41,435 bases of DNA from the NCBI GenBank assembly GCA_964528035.1, contig CAZGQY010000013.1, positions 1 through 41,435 on the forward strand. The letters are read 5' to 3'. Both the position numbers and the translations under genes were made by a program. A model generated the notes under the pieces. It was not told the DNA's origin. It saw only the letters and a list, made by a program, of their open reading frames with translations, and did no database searches. Source of the stretch: CAZGQY01 sp964528035. Its GTDB lineage: Bacteria; Pseudomonadota; Gammaproteobacteria; Methylococcales; UBA1147. Shown here one piece after another: positions 34,692 through 41,435 of this stretch (its first letter is position 1; each line of letters begins with the position of its first letter).

Positions 34692-35696
34692 TTACGGTAC
34701 AGCAATTCTGGATATCAGTTCCTCAATAAACCGATCCGGCGTAATACCATCGGCTTCGGCTTCGTAAGACAAAATGATTCGATGGCGCAAAACATCAGCC
34801 GCAAGAGCTTGAATATCCTGCGGCCCTACGTAATCTCTTCCATCAAGCCACGCGCGAGCTCTTGAGCAACGATCCAGAGCAATACTTGCACGAGGACTTG
34901 CGCCATATTGAACCCACTGAACCAAATCATCTCCGTAGGGTTTGGGGTCGCGAGTCGCCAGTACGATATGTAACAGGTAGTCTTCCAGCTGTTCAGACAT
35001 ATACAGATCAAGCACCTGAGCTCTGGCCTCAAGTATGGTTTTTTGCACTAGGGAGTCAAACTTATACTCTGTACTATCTGCCAGACTGATGGCTTCAGAC
35101 CTTGCAAGCCTTAAAATTTCCCGCTCATGGTCAGGGGCCGGATAATCAATTTTTATGTACAAAAGAAAACGATCCAGTTGCGCTTCCGGCAATGGATAGG
35201 TACCCTCCTGTTCGATAGGATTCTGCGTCGCCATTACCATAAATAACGCTGGAAGTGGATAAGTGGTTCCAGCCACGGTAATTTGCCGTTCGGCCATAGC
35301 TTCCAGCAAAGCAGCCTGTACTTTAGCCGGTGAACGATTTATTTCATCGGCTAAAACCAGATTATGAAATAAAGGCCCACGTTGAAAAGTAAAGCTTCCC
35401 TCCTGTGGTCTGAAAATTTCAGTTCCCGTCAAATCCGCAGGTAACAAATCCGGGGTAAACTGAATACGATGAAAATCAGCTTCCACACCTTTGCTCAGTA
35501 CGTTAATAGCACGTGTTTTTGCAAGTCCCGGAGCACCTTCAACCAATATATGACCATCCGCCAATAAGGCTATAAGCATACGATCAACCAAATCATCCTG
35601 GCCGATAATATTTTTTCTGATATATTCCCGTAATTTCTGCAGTTCAAGCAAGAGGGGACTGGTCGTCGAAACAGTTTCGGATTCCGTTGTTGTCAT
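34692..35696 (-). CDS. moxR: MoxR-family AAA+ ATPase
   Basis: A 334-residue AAA+ ATPase of the MoxR family, a chaperone-like enzyme that acts on VWA-domain partners. The Walker A is GAPGLAKT (54-61), Walker B LVLADEINRSPAKVQAALLEAM, sensor 1 FMVMATQNPIEQEGTYPLPEAQLDRF, and the C-terminal lid includes YGASPRASIAL. It is the first gene of the minus-strand operon and starts at the ATG at 35696 with GAGAG upstream. The following genes encode its probable partners BatA and BatB/C. Confidence 0.93.
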   Translation of the reverse strand: MTTTESETVSTTSPLLLELQKLREYIRKNIIGQDDLVDRMLIALLADGHILVEGAPGLAKTRAINVLSKGVEADFHRIQFTPDLLPADLTGTEIFRPQEGSFTFQRGPLFHNLVLADEINRSPAKVQAALLEAMAERQITVAGTTYPLPALFMVMATQNPIEQEGTYPLPEAQLDRFLLYIKIDYPAPDHEREILRLARSEAISLADSTEYKFDSLVQKTILEARAQVLDLYMSEQLEDYLLHIVLATRDPKPYGDDLVQWVQYGASPRASIALDRCSRARAWLDGRDYVGPQDIQALAADVLRHRIILSYEAEADGITPDRFIEELISRIAVP

Positions 35697-35863
35697 TTGG
35701 CTCTCTGAATAACGATGGAAGGGAATTTTAACCCACTTTTTCCAGACATTGAAAGCTTATCCCTTAGGCAAAGAGGTATTTTACCAGGCAATAATTTCGA
35801 ACAGATTAAGGTATCGTTAGTTTCCGGGTAAAGCTTCGCTGTTAAACATTCGGCCAAAGCCCG

Positions 35864-36655
35864 CTATGATCGAAACAACCACCCACGCGATAAAAAATCA
35901 TCAATTATCTCTTTTCCACCGGTCATTACAGCATCCAGACCCACATGTGTCATTTCACTGGATATTTGGGACAGGTGATCTTCTACGGTAAAACTGTCGT
36001 TATCTTCCAGTAATTGCATCAGGCGGAAAGTTATCGCATTAATTTCGGTAAACTTTACCAGATCCGATTCGTCCCGATAAACCGATAAATAAGTGACCTC
36101 TTCCGGCGCGTCTACGGGCAAATATGATTCCGATATCAGATGGACTGGGTATTGGTAATGCAGGGGCCACACTAACGGTGACAAGGTGAAAACCTCGGAC
36201 ATAACATCCTGTGTCGGATCTTGATTGACAACTGGCGAAAAACTAACATCCATTGTCTCCAAAGCCATTTCCACCCATTCATAGTGGGCAAGTTCAAACA
36301 TGAACGGAAAATCCCCCTCAACGTCACCACGCTCGTCTTGCAGGTATTCGAGAAATTCTTCAGGAACCTCAGAAAAATACGGTGTCTCACACGAGTGATC
36401 CACGTAAAAATCCCGAATCAAAGAATGCCAACGGGCGTCACCTAGAAGTTTTCGCAACACTGGGAAACACGTCTCCACCAAGCTTTCCATGTTATTGATG
36501 AAGAGGGTTTTATAGATTTCCATACGCCGCAGCTCAATATCGTCCGGCGGTGGATTATCAGTAGGATTACGGATATAGGCTGAAAATAAATGCTGAGTTT
36601 CTCGAAAATTCTGTTGGCCGGTAGACTGCCCGGGAATAGAGGTCGCTCTAACCAT
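35864..36655 (-). CDS. hvfC: HvfC/BufC family protein (DUF2063), RiPP partner
   Basis: A 263-residue protein of the HvfC/BufC family (often annotated as putative DNA-binding domain, DUF2063). The N-terminal module has QNFRETQHLFSAYIRNP and the diagnostic RRMEIYKTLFINNMESLVETCFPVLRKLLG. These proteins partner the MNIO enzyme (HvfB/BufB) in maturing copper-binding peptides and are thought to present the precursor; they are not established transcription factors. I take the ATG at 36655, which overlaps the hvfB stop by 8 bases; a start at 36700 is also open. No DoxX-type hvfD gene follows; the next gene is moxR after about 170 bases. Confidence 0.88.
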   Translation of the reverse strand: MVRATSIPGQSTGQQNFRETQHLFSAYIRNPTDNPPPDDIELRRMEIYKTLFINNMESLVETCFPVLRKLLGDARWHSLIRDFYVDHSCETPYFSEVPEEFLEYLQDERGDVEGDFPFMFELAHYEWVEMALETMDVSFSPVVNQDPTQDVMSEVFTLSPLVWPLHYQYPVHLISESYLPVDAPEEVTYLSVYRDESDLVKFTEINAITFRLMQLLEDNDSFTVEDHLSQISSEMTHVGLDAVMTGGKEIIDDFLSRGWLFRS

Positions 36656-37499
36656 ATCGAGCAAAACCGGTGCTCTGATATTCAGCTTGAATAATCGCAA
36701 TCTGTCGGACTTCAGTTAACAATTCCGGTAACGGCGGAATATTAAAATCCCGCTCAAGAAGAGTTGGAAATATTCCAAATTGCGCATAGGCCAACCGCAG
36801 TAATTGCCAGACGGGGTCGATCACATCCGCACCATGAGTATCAATGAGCAAATCCTCTGCTTCATTGTAATGACCTGCGATATGAGCATACACAATGCGT
36901 TCAGAGGGCAACTTCATCAGGAACGACGCTGCATCATATTTATGGTTTATACTATTTACATAAATATTGTTAATGTCGAGCAACAAGTCACAATCCGCCT
37001 CCTCCAACACTGCATTCAAAAAGCTTATTTCATCCATTTCCTGACCGGGCGCCGCGTAATACGAAACATTTTCTATCGCGATTCGCTGTTCAAGCACATC
37101 CTGGACTTTTTTGATCCTGCCCGCCACATAGTGAACGGCTTCTTCGGTGAACGGAATCGGCATCAAATCATACAGATGCCCACCGTCACTACAATAACTA
37201 AGGTGTTCACTGTAGATTCGGATCTGATGTTGCCGGAAAAATTTTTTCAGCTCCGACAAAAAATCCATATCTAACGGCGAAGGACTGCCTATTGATAGAG
37301 ACAGGCCGTGACAAACGAACGGAAAACGTTCCGTTAACTGGCCTAAGCTTCTACCCGCTTTACCACCCAGGTTTATCCAGTTTTCAGGCGCTATTTCATA
37401 AAAGTTCACGCATTCAGGCGAATGATCGGAAAGCGGGCTTAGAAAAGCCCGCCTTAAACCGAGACCCGCACCTGCGACTGTCTTTTGCTGTTTATTCAT
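36648..37499 (-). CDS. hvfB: MNIO-family (DUF692) RiPP-modifying iron enzyme HvfB/BufB
   Basis: A 283-residue TIM-barrel enzyme of the multinuclear non-heme iron oxidative (MNIO, formerly DUF692) family. Conserved metal and active-site positions can be read: His64 (VCHGLSLSIG), Glu98-His99 (YSEHLSYC), Glu143-Asn144 (ENVSYY), Asp175 with Asn177-Asn178 (DINNIYVNS), His206 and His210 (HIAGH), Asp220 and His222 (DTHG), and Glu249/Asp251 (LERDFN). In HvfB and BufB the reaction converts Cys residues of EGKCG motifs into oxazolone/thioamide or thiooxazole rings. It follows the Cys-rich precursor gene and precedes hvfC with an overlap. The ATG at 37499 is chosen; no strong ribosome site is visible. 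Confidence 0.92.
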   Translation of the reverse strand: MNKQQKTVAGAGLGLRRAFLSPLSDHSPECVNFYEIAPENWINLGGKAGRSLGQLTERFPFVCHGLSLSIGSPSPLDMDFLSELKKFFRQHQIRIYSEHLSYCSDGGHLYDLMPIPFTEEAVHYVAGRIKKVQDVLEQRIAIENVSYYAAPGQEMDEISFLNAVLEEADCDLLLDINNIYVNSINHKYDAASFLMKLPSERIVYAHIAGHYNEAEDLLIDTHGADVIDPVWQLLRLAYAQFGIFPTLLERDFNIPPLPELLTEVRQIAIIQAEYQSTGFARYG

Positions 37500-37577
37500 C
37501 GAGCAATCAACCACGCAGATAATAGGCTACTGTATTAAACATGGTGTTTTCTCGGCACATCCACATCATATGCAGTG

Positions 37578-37931
37578 CTATTCAGCCGGAGCATCTGCGG
37601 CTGGAGCTGCATCAGCTGGGGCAGCTTTTTTGCCACCGCATTTGCCTTCACCACATTTACCTTCGCCACATTTGCCTTCTGCCTTTTTCTCACCGGCACA
37701 TTTACCTTCCATTTTTTTGCCATCTTTATTCGCGCCACAGGATCCCTCACCTTTCTTCATATTCGCGCCACATGTCGCTTCCCCTTCGGAAACCTGCATG
37801 TATCCGGACGAAAGATCATTAACGGTGAAAGGGTTCTGTTCCGCGTTGGCGGCGGGTAGAACGGATAAACTTGTAACTACTGCTGATCCGATTGCTATTG
37901 CCAAAGGCTTTTTAGAAAATTTTTTACGCAT
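37578..37931 (-). CDS. hvfA: HvfA/BufA-type Cys-rich RiPP precursor peptide
   Basis: A 117-residue precursor. It begins with a Sec signal peptide (residues 1-30, ending AANA), then a conserved leader-like part FTVNDLSSGYMQVSEGE. The core has six cysteines at 54, 65, 78, 88, 93 and 98; three lie in consecutive EGKCG motifs (85-99) and the others in EATCG, EGSCG and EGKCA. The tail is Lys then Ala/Pro/Asp-rich. EGKCG motifs are those of Haemophilus HvfA (oxazolin) and the related bufferins, which bind copper after modification by the MNIO enzyme. AGGAG precedes the ATG. It is the first gene of hvfABC; the mature product is probably periplasmic. Confidence 0.9.
   Translation of the reverse strand: MRKKFSKKPLAIAIGSAVVTSLSVLPAANAEQNPFTVNDLSSGYMQVSEGEATCGANMKKGEGSCGANKDGKKMEGKCAGEKKAEGKCGEGKCGEGKCGGKKAAPADAAPAADAPAE
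37636..37680 (-). repeat. 15-bp tandem repeat encoding EGKCG units
   Basis: Within hvfA three nearly identical 15-bp units (plus-strand form CCACATTTACCTTCG, with variants) encode the consecutive EGKCG motifs. Such repeats allow the number of modified Cys sites to change by slippage. Confidence 0.7.
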
Positions 37932-38032
37932 GTTTATTTCTCCTGATCCTGTATTTGTTGAATAACAAAAATAACTAGGCTATGCCCATATTTGCACACC
38001 CTCCTACCTAAGACCCTGGACGATTAGAATAT

Positions 38033-38061
38033 CTTACAAACGGGCTACTCCACAGTATCAA
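38033..38061 (-). promoter_or_regulatory. weak sigma-70-like promoter candidate for hvfABC
   Basis: On the minus strand TTGATA (38061-38056) is followed after 17 bases by TGTAAG (38038-38033), about 100 bases before the hvfA start. The -10 match is poor. Another possibility is an ECF-type promoter, since related clusters can be under an ECF sigma factor; no clear ECF pair was identified. The rest of this 296-bp space (37932-38227) shows nothing else. Confidence 0.25.
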
Positions 38062-38227
38062 AACCAATTGTTTTTGTATACCAATGCTATCAGCTAAATG
38101 ATTCTTACATACGAGCCTCTTAGGTCCCGGATTCCGTTACACCCGATCCAGGCTATGATGAGCGTTTTACAGACCGGATATAACTTGCAATTAACAAGGT
38201 GGAGAACGCTCTTTCTGCAAACCTCGA

Positions 38228-38863
38228 TCAATCCAAAATTTTCTCCTTAAATTCGCATAAATCCTCAATTACACAGCTACTACAGCGTGGTTTCCGTGCA
38301 ACACAGGTATATCTGCCATGCAAAATCAACAAATGATGAACGTTTTTCTTATAAATTGCCGGTACCCATTTTTCAAGCAATCTCTCGACCTCAACCACAT
38401 TCTTTCCTGATGCCAGTTTGGTACGATTACAGACACGAAATATATGCGTATCCACCGCAATTGTTGGCTGGCCAAATGCAGTATTCAAAACAACATTCGC
38501 GGTCTTGCGACCTACGCCCGGAAGCGCTTCCAATTCAGCTCTTATTTCCGGCACCTCGCTCTGATGCCGTTCAATCAATATTTTGCATAACGCAATAATA
38601 TTTTTCGCTTTATTATTAAACAAACCGATGGTCTTAATGTATTCTTTTAACCCGTATTCCCCTAATAGCAATACTGCCTCGGGAGAATTCGCCACTGGAA
38701 ATAACTTTGCAGTGGCCTTATTGACGCCTTTATCCGTAGATTGCGCGGATAATACAACAGCAATCAGTAATTCGAACGGACTTGTGTATTGTAGCTCGGT
38801 AGTAGGATCTGGTATCGCCAGGGCCAATCGGTCTAAAATTATTTTACGTTTTTGTTTATTCAA
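38228..38863 (-). CDS. nth: endonuclease III (DNA glycosylase/AP lyase)
   Basis: Endonuclease III removes oxidised pyrimidines and cuts at abasic sites. The 211-residue product has the family length with the helix-hairpin-helix LPGVGRKTANVVL carrying catalytic Lys120, the catalytic Asp138 in AVDTHIFRVCNRTK, and the C-terminal [4Fe-4S] motif C-x6-C-x2-C-x5-C (CVARKPRCSSCVIEDLC). Residue numbers 120 and 138 equal those of E. coli. It stands alone, with 296 bp to hvfA downstream and 161 bp to argB upstream. Confidence 0.96.
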   Translation of the reverse strand: MNKQKRKIILDRLALAIPDPTTELQYTSPFELLIAVVLSAQSTDKGVNKATAKLFPVANSPEAVLLLGEYGLKEYIKTIGLFNNKAKNIIALCKILIERHQSEVPEIRAELEALPGVGRKTANVVLNTAFGQPTIAVDTHIFRVCNRTKLASGKNVVEVERLLEKWVPAIYKKNVHHLLILHGRYTCVARKPRCSSCVIEDLCEFKEKILD

Positions 38864-39024
38864 TGGATAAACGCTTAACGGTCGCTTTGAATTTGCATTT
38901 AGGGCAGGCTTATAACAATCAGAATCACAGAACCTTTGCCAGATTCATGGGGGAGCTTAGTAGACAAAAAACTTCTGAATTTCAAACAACCCAAGTTATT
39001 CGTCAAACTAATAATTGCGAAGCG

Positions 39025-39933
39025 CTAACGCCTCAACATCAAAGTCCCAACTCCCTGGTCAGTAAATAGTTCCAACAAAACAGCGTGTTTTGTCCGCCCA
39101 TCAATGATATGTGCCGAGTTGACACCCGCTTTGAGTGCCTCAGTTGCACAATTTGTTTTGGGGATCATTCCACCCGAGATGGTTCCATCCCAAATAAGCT
39201 CGTCTATTTCGGACAATGATAATCCAGTCAGTAAATTTTCATCTTTATCCAATATTCCCTGAGTATTGGTTAACAGAATTAACTTTTCTGCCTGCAGTTT
39301 TTCGGCTACCTTACCCGCCACCAAATCTGCATTAATATTGTACGAATGGCCATCCTCTCCAACTCCAATAGGCGCGATAACTGGAATAAAATCACTGTGC
39401 CCCAGCATATCAACGATCTTAGGATCGATGCTTGTTACTTCGCCAACATGTCCTAAGTCGATAATAGCTGAACTATCCAATCGGTTATCGTGTTTTGTTA
39501 CCTGCATTTTTTTCGCACGTATAAAATCCCCATCTTTCCCTGTCAAACCCACTGCTTGCCCACCATGGCGGTTAATCAAATTGACTATTTCTTTATTTAC
39601 CAATCCGCCCAACACCATTTCAACAACATCCATAGTCTCCTTATCGGTGACTCGCAATCCTTCGACGAATTCACTATCTTTGCCCAAACGATCAAGCAAT
39701 CGACCTATCTGTGGTCCACCACCGTGTACAACCACAGGATTAATACCAACCAGTTTCATAAGCACGATATCTTTTGCAAAACTACTTTTCAACGCCTCGT
39801 CAATCATGGCATTTCCACCATATTTGATAACGATAGTTTTGTCTTTAAATCTTTGAATATAAGGCAAGGCCTCGCTTAAGACCTGGACAATTTCCAGCGC
39901 TGCGCTTTGATCTCTCATGGCTTGTTGATCCAT
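39025..39933 (-). CDS. argB: acetylglutamate kinase ArgB
   Basis: ArgB phosphorylates N-acetylglutamate in arginine synthesis. The 302-residue product has the amino acid kinase fold: IVIKYGGNAM near the N-terminus (Lys for phosphate binding), VVHGGGPQIG, the substrate-binding RVTDKETMDVVEMVLGG, VIAPIGVGEDGHSYNINAD, and the C-terminal GGMIPKTNCATEALKAGVNSAHIIDGR. The N-terminal helix (SAALEIVQVLSEALPYIQRF) is the kind found in arginine-sensitive hexameric enzymes. The start is separated from the algC stop by one base, so the two are co-transcribed, as in Pseudomonas. Confidence 0.96.
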   Translation of the reverse strand: MDQQAMRDQSAALEIVQVLSEALPYIQRFKDKTIVIKYGGNAMIDEALKSSFAKDIVLMKLVGINPVVVHGGGPQIGRLLDRLGKDSEFVEGLRVTDKETMDVVEMVLGGLVNKEIVNLINRHGGQAVGLTGKDGDFIRAKKMQVTKHDNRLDSSAIIDLGHVGEVTSIDPKIVDMLGHSDFIPVIAPIGVGEDGHSYNINADLVAGKVAEKLQAEKLILLTNTQGILDKDENLLTGLSLSEIDELIWDGTISGGMIPKTNCATEALKAGVNSAHIIDGRTKHAVLLELFTDQGVGTLMLRR

Positions 39934-39934
39934 G

Positions 39935-41435
39935 TTAGAATGGCACCTGAATATCGGCTTTGACTTTTTGCATTGCTATTTTAAATTTCTCCTGAATTCT
40001 TTTTAATTCTTCATCATTATCCGCTTCAAATCGAAGCACCAAAGACGGCGTAGTATTTGAGGCTCTCACCAGCCCCCATCCGCCAAGAAAATCCGCACGT
40101 ATGCCATCGATTCCCGTAATTTTCGCTTCAGGAAACGGTTGGTCGGCTAATAACTGCTCAACAAAGGAAACATTTTCTCCTTCTTGCAGAGGAATATTTA
40201 TTTCGGGTGTATTAACACTATCTGGAATTTCCTCAAATATCTCACTACTTGGTCTTGGATCGGCAGAAATAATTTCAACCAATCGTGCTGCTGCGTACAG
40301 ACCATCATCAAAACCAAACCAACGTTCACCGAAATATATATGACCACTCATTTCACCTGCCAGTGCTGCATTGGTTTCTTTGATTTTTTCCTTAATTAAA
40401 GAATGTCCGGTTTTCCACATCAGAGGTCGACCACCAAGGTTGACGATTTCTTTGGAAAGATTACGCGAACATTTAACGTCAAATATTATGTCCGCACCCG
40501 GCTGCCGAGACAGTACATCCGCCGAATACAACATCATCTGTCGATCCGGCCAAATAACCTTCCCAGACGAATCAACAACACCCAACCGGTCACCATCCCC
40601 ATCAAAAGCAAGGCCCAGATTTGCCCCTTCCTGTTGCACTTTCGCTATAAGGTCTTGCAGATTTTCTAGTTTACTTGGATCCGGGTGATGATTCGGAAAA
40701 TTACCATCGATATCACAATACAGTTCTACCACCTCACAGCCCAGAGTGCGAAGTAACACAGGAGCCAATTTACCCGCAACGCCATTGCCACAATCCACAA
40801 TCACTTTTAGTGGACTTCCCACCTGGACATCATCGACAATTGTTCCCACATAATCCGGGATCAGATCACGCGAATCGCGGCTACCCTCTCCCTCTACAAA
40901 ATTACCCGCTTCGATTTGCGCCCGTAGCTGCTGAATTTGCTTCCCCGATAAGGTTTCTCCGTCTATGACAATTTTTAACCCATTGTATTCTCGTGGGTTA
41001 TGGCTTCCCGTAATGACTACTCCACAATTTGAATCCAAAAAGTGGGTCGCGAAATACAACAGTGGTGTCGGCACCAAGCCTAAATCTATAACATTACAAC
41101 CGGTAGACAACAAACCTTGAGAAAGTGCGTCACTCAGACGCGGGCTGGATTCACGCCCATCGTGCGCGATCACCACACTAGTCTGACCAATTTGATGCGC
41201 ACTGGTACCGACCGCCCGACCGATCAGGCCAATAACTGTTTCCGTCAGCGTTTCATCTACCACGCCACGGATGTCGTAAGCTCTGAATATCGAAGCAGGA
41301 ACACTGGAATGACTGGTATTTTCAACTTGTACACCCGTATCCATATCTGTACCCAGAAAACTGGCTGACGGTATGGCTAATTCTTGGTCCAGATTGTCAT
41401 CCACTGCCAACGTAGGCGTCGCGACGGGATCAACC
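39935..41435 (-). CDS. algC: phosphomannomutase/phosphoglucomutase AlgC, 3' part, with N-terminal extension
   Basis: AlgC interconverts mannose or glucose 6- and 1-phosphates for exopolysaccharide and LPS precursors. The core aligns with P. aeruginosa AlgC from PASIFRAYDIRG onward: phosphoserine loop VVITGSHNPREYNG, metal loop LAFDGDGDRLGVV, sugar loop GEMSGHIYFGERWF, and phosphate loop WGLVRASNTTP. The frame is open to the window edge without a stop. The residues before the AlgC core (VDPVATPTLAVDDNL..., over 40 residues) look like a linker, and the only start inside the window is a TTG at 41410. I infer the long form of AlgC with an N-terminal extension, its 5' end outside the window. Confidence 0.92.
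   Translation of the reverse strand, partial: VDPVATPTLAVDDNLDQELAIPSASFLGTDMDTGVQVENTSHSSVPASIFRAYDIRGVVDETLTETVIGLIGRAVGTSAHQIGQTSVVIAHDGRESSPRLSDALSQGLLSTGCNVIDLGLVPTPLLYFATHFLDSNCGVVITGSHNPREYNGLKIVIDGETLSGKQIQQLRAQIEAGNFVEGEGSRDSRDLIPDYVGTIVDDVQVGSPLKVIVDCGNGVAGKLAPVLLRTLGCEVVELYCDIDGNFPNHHPDPSKLENLQDLIAKVQQEGANLGLAFDGDGDRLGVVDSSGKVIWPDRQMMLYSADVLSRQPGADIIFDVKCSRNLSKEIVNLGGRPLMWKTGHSLIKEKIKETNAALAGEMSGHIYFGERWFGFDDGLYAAARLVEIISADPRPSSEIFEEIPDSVNTPEINIPLQEGENVSFVEQLLADQPFPEAKITGIDGIRADFLGGWGLVRASNTTPSLVLRFEADNDEELKRIQEKFKIAMQKVKADIQVPF

Noticed and set aside
36804..37274. 156-residue plus-strand frame opposite hvfB
   Set aside because: It is antisense to a conserved enzyme gene and shows no recognisable domain or ribosome site.
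37636..37680. Regularly spaced short repeats that could suggest a CRISPR array
   Set aside because: They are 15-bp in-frame coding units of hvfA without spacers.
37541..37965. Three overlapping plus-strand frames opposite the RiPP precursor gene, rich in His, Pro and Leu
   Set aside because: They are mirror products of the repetitive hvfA sequence. hvfA has a signal peptide, a ribosome site and the right neighbours; the others have none.
39266..39856. 196-residue plus-strand frame opposite argB
   Set aside because: argB is an intact, unmistakable gene on the minus strand; the antisense frame has no motif, and such shadows are expected from codon bias.

Overview
The window is a piece of a gammaproteobacterial chromosome. 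Every recognisable gene and most gene neighbourhoods are those of Pseudomonas-like, Cellvibrio-like or related marine Gammaproteobacteria: tsaD-plsY-folB-folK-cca, trxA-rho facing away from rhlB, the fimT-pilV-pilW-pilX-pilY1-pilY2-pilE minor-pilin operon, and algC-argB. Base composition is moderate in GC. No transposase, integrase, tRNA, rRNA or CRISPR array was seen. A run of exactly 100 N inside one gene shows this is a scaffold from a draft assembly or metagenome-assembled genome. I cannot name the species.

Layout. 1-5951: housekeeping and folate block: the 3' end of tsaD, plsY, folB-folK, a lipoprotein with MORN-like repeats, a pteridine reductase, cca, and a TauE/SafE transporter. Two large imperfect palindromes (about 2609-2768 and 3701-3868) sit between these genes. 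6094-6777: family I inorganic pyrophosphatase. 6890-14270: minus-strand type IV pilus priming operon, with a PilY2-position protein. 14709-17555: hemL-rmuC. 17612-19382: trxA-rho (minus), divergent from rhlB and nudE (19948-21991). 22228-24850: a small unknown gene and a secreted subtilisin-like protease broken by the assembly gap. 25112-27941: a soluble PAS histidine kinase and a response regulator with an unusual C-terminal domain. 28197-35696: the moxR-DUF58-DUF4381-batA-batB/C-batD (aerotolerance-type) operon. 35864-37931: a three-gene RiPP cluster, hvfA/bufA-hvfB/bufB-hvfC/bufC, with a Cys-rich EGKCG prepeptide. 38228-41435: nth, argB and the 3' part of algC.

How the genes work together. 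folB, folK and the pteridine reductase supply and recycle reduced pterins. The pil operon builds the tip and priming complex of a type IV pilus; PilY1 and PilW both carry calcium-type loops. MoxR/Bat proteins form an envelope chaperone/VWA system. The hvf-type cluster is predicted to make a modified, metal(copper)-binding peptide outside the cytoplasm. A family of degenerate repeats with a CTGCTACAAC...GTTGCAG core lies in at least five intergenic spaces. The points I find most worth a second look are the RiPP cluster, the Cca enzyme with a degenerate HD domain, the receiver protein with a STAS-like tail, the long palindromes and the dispersed repeat family.
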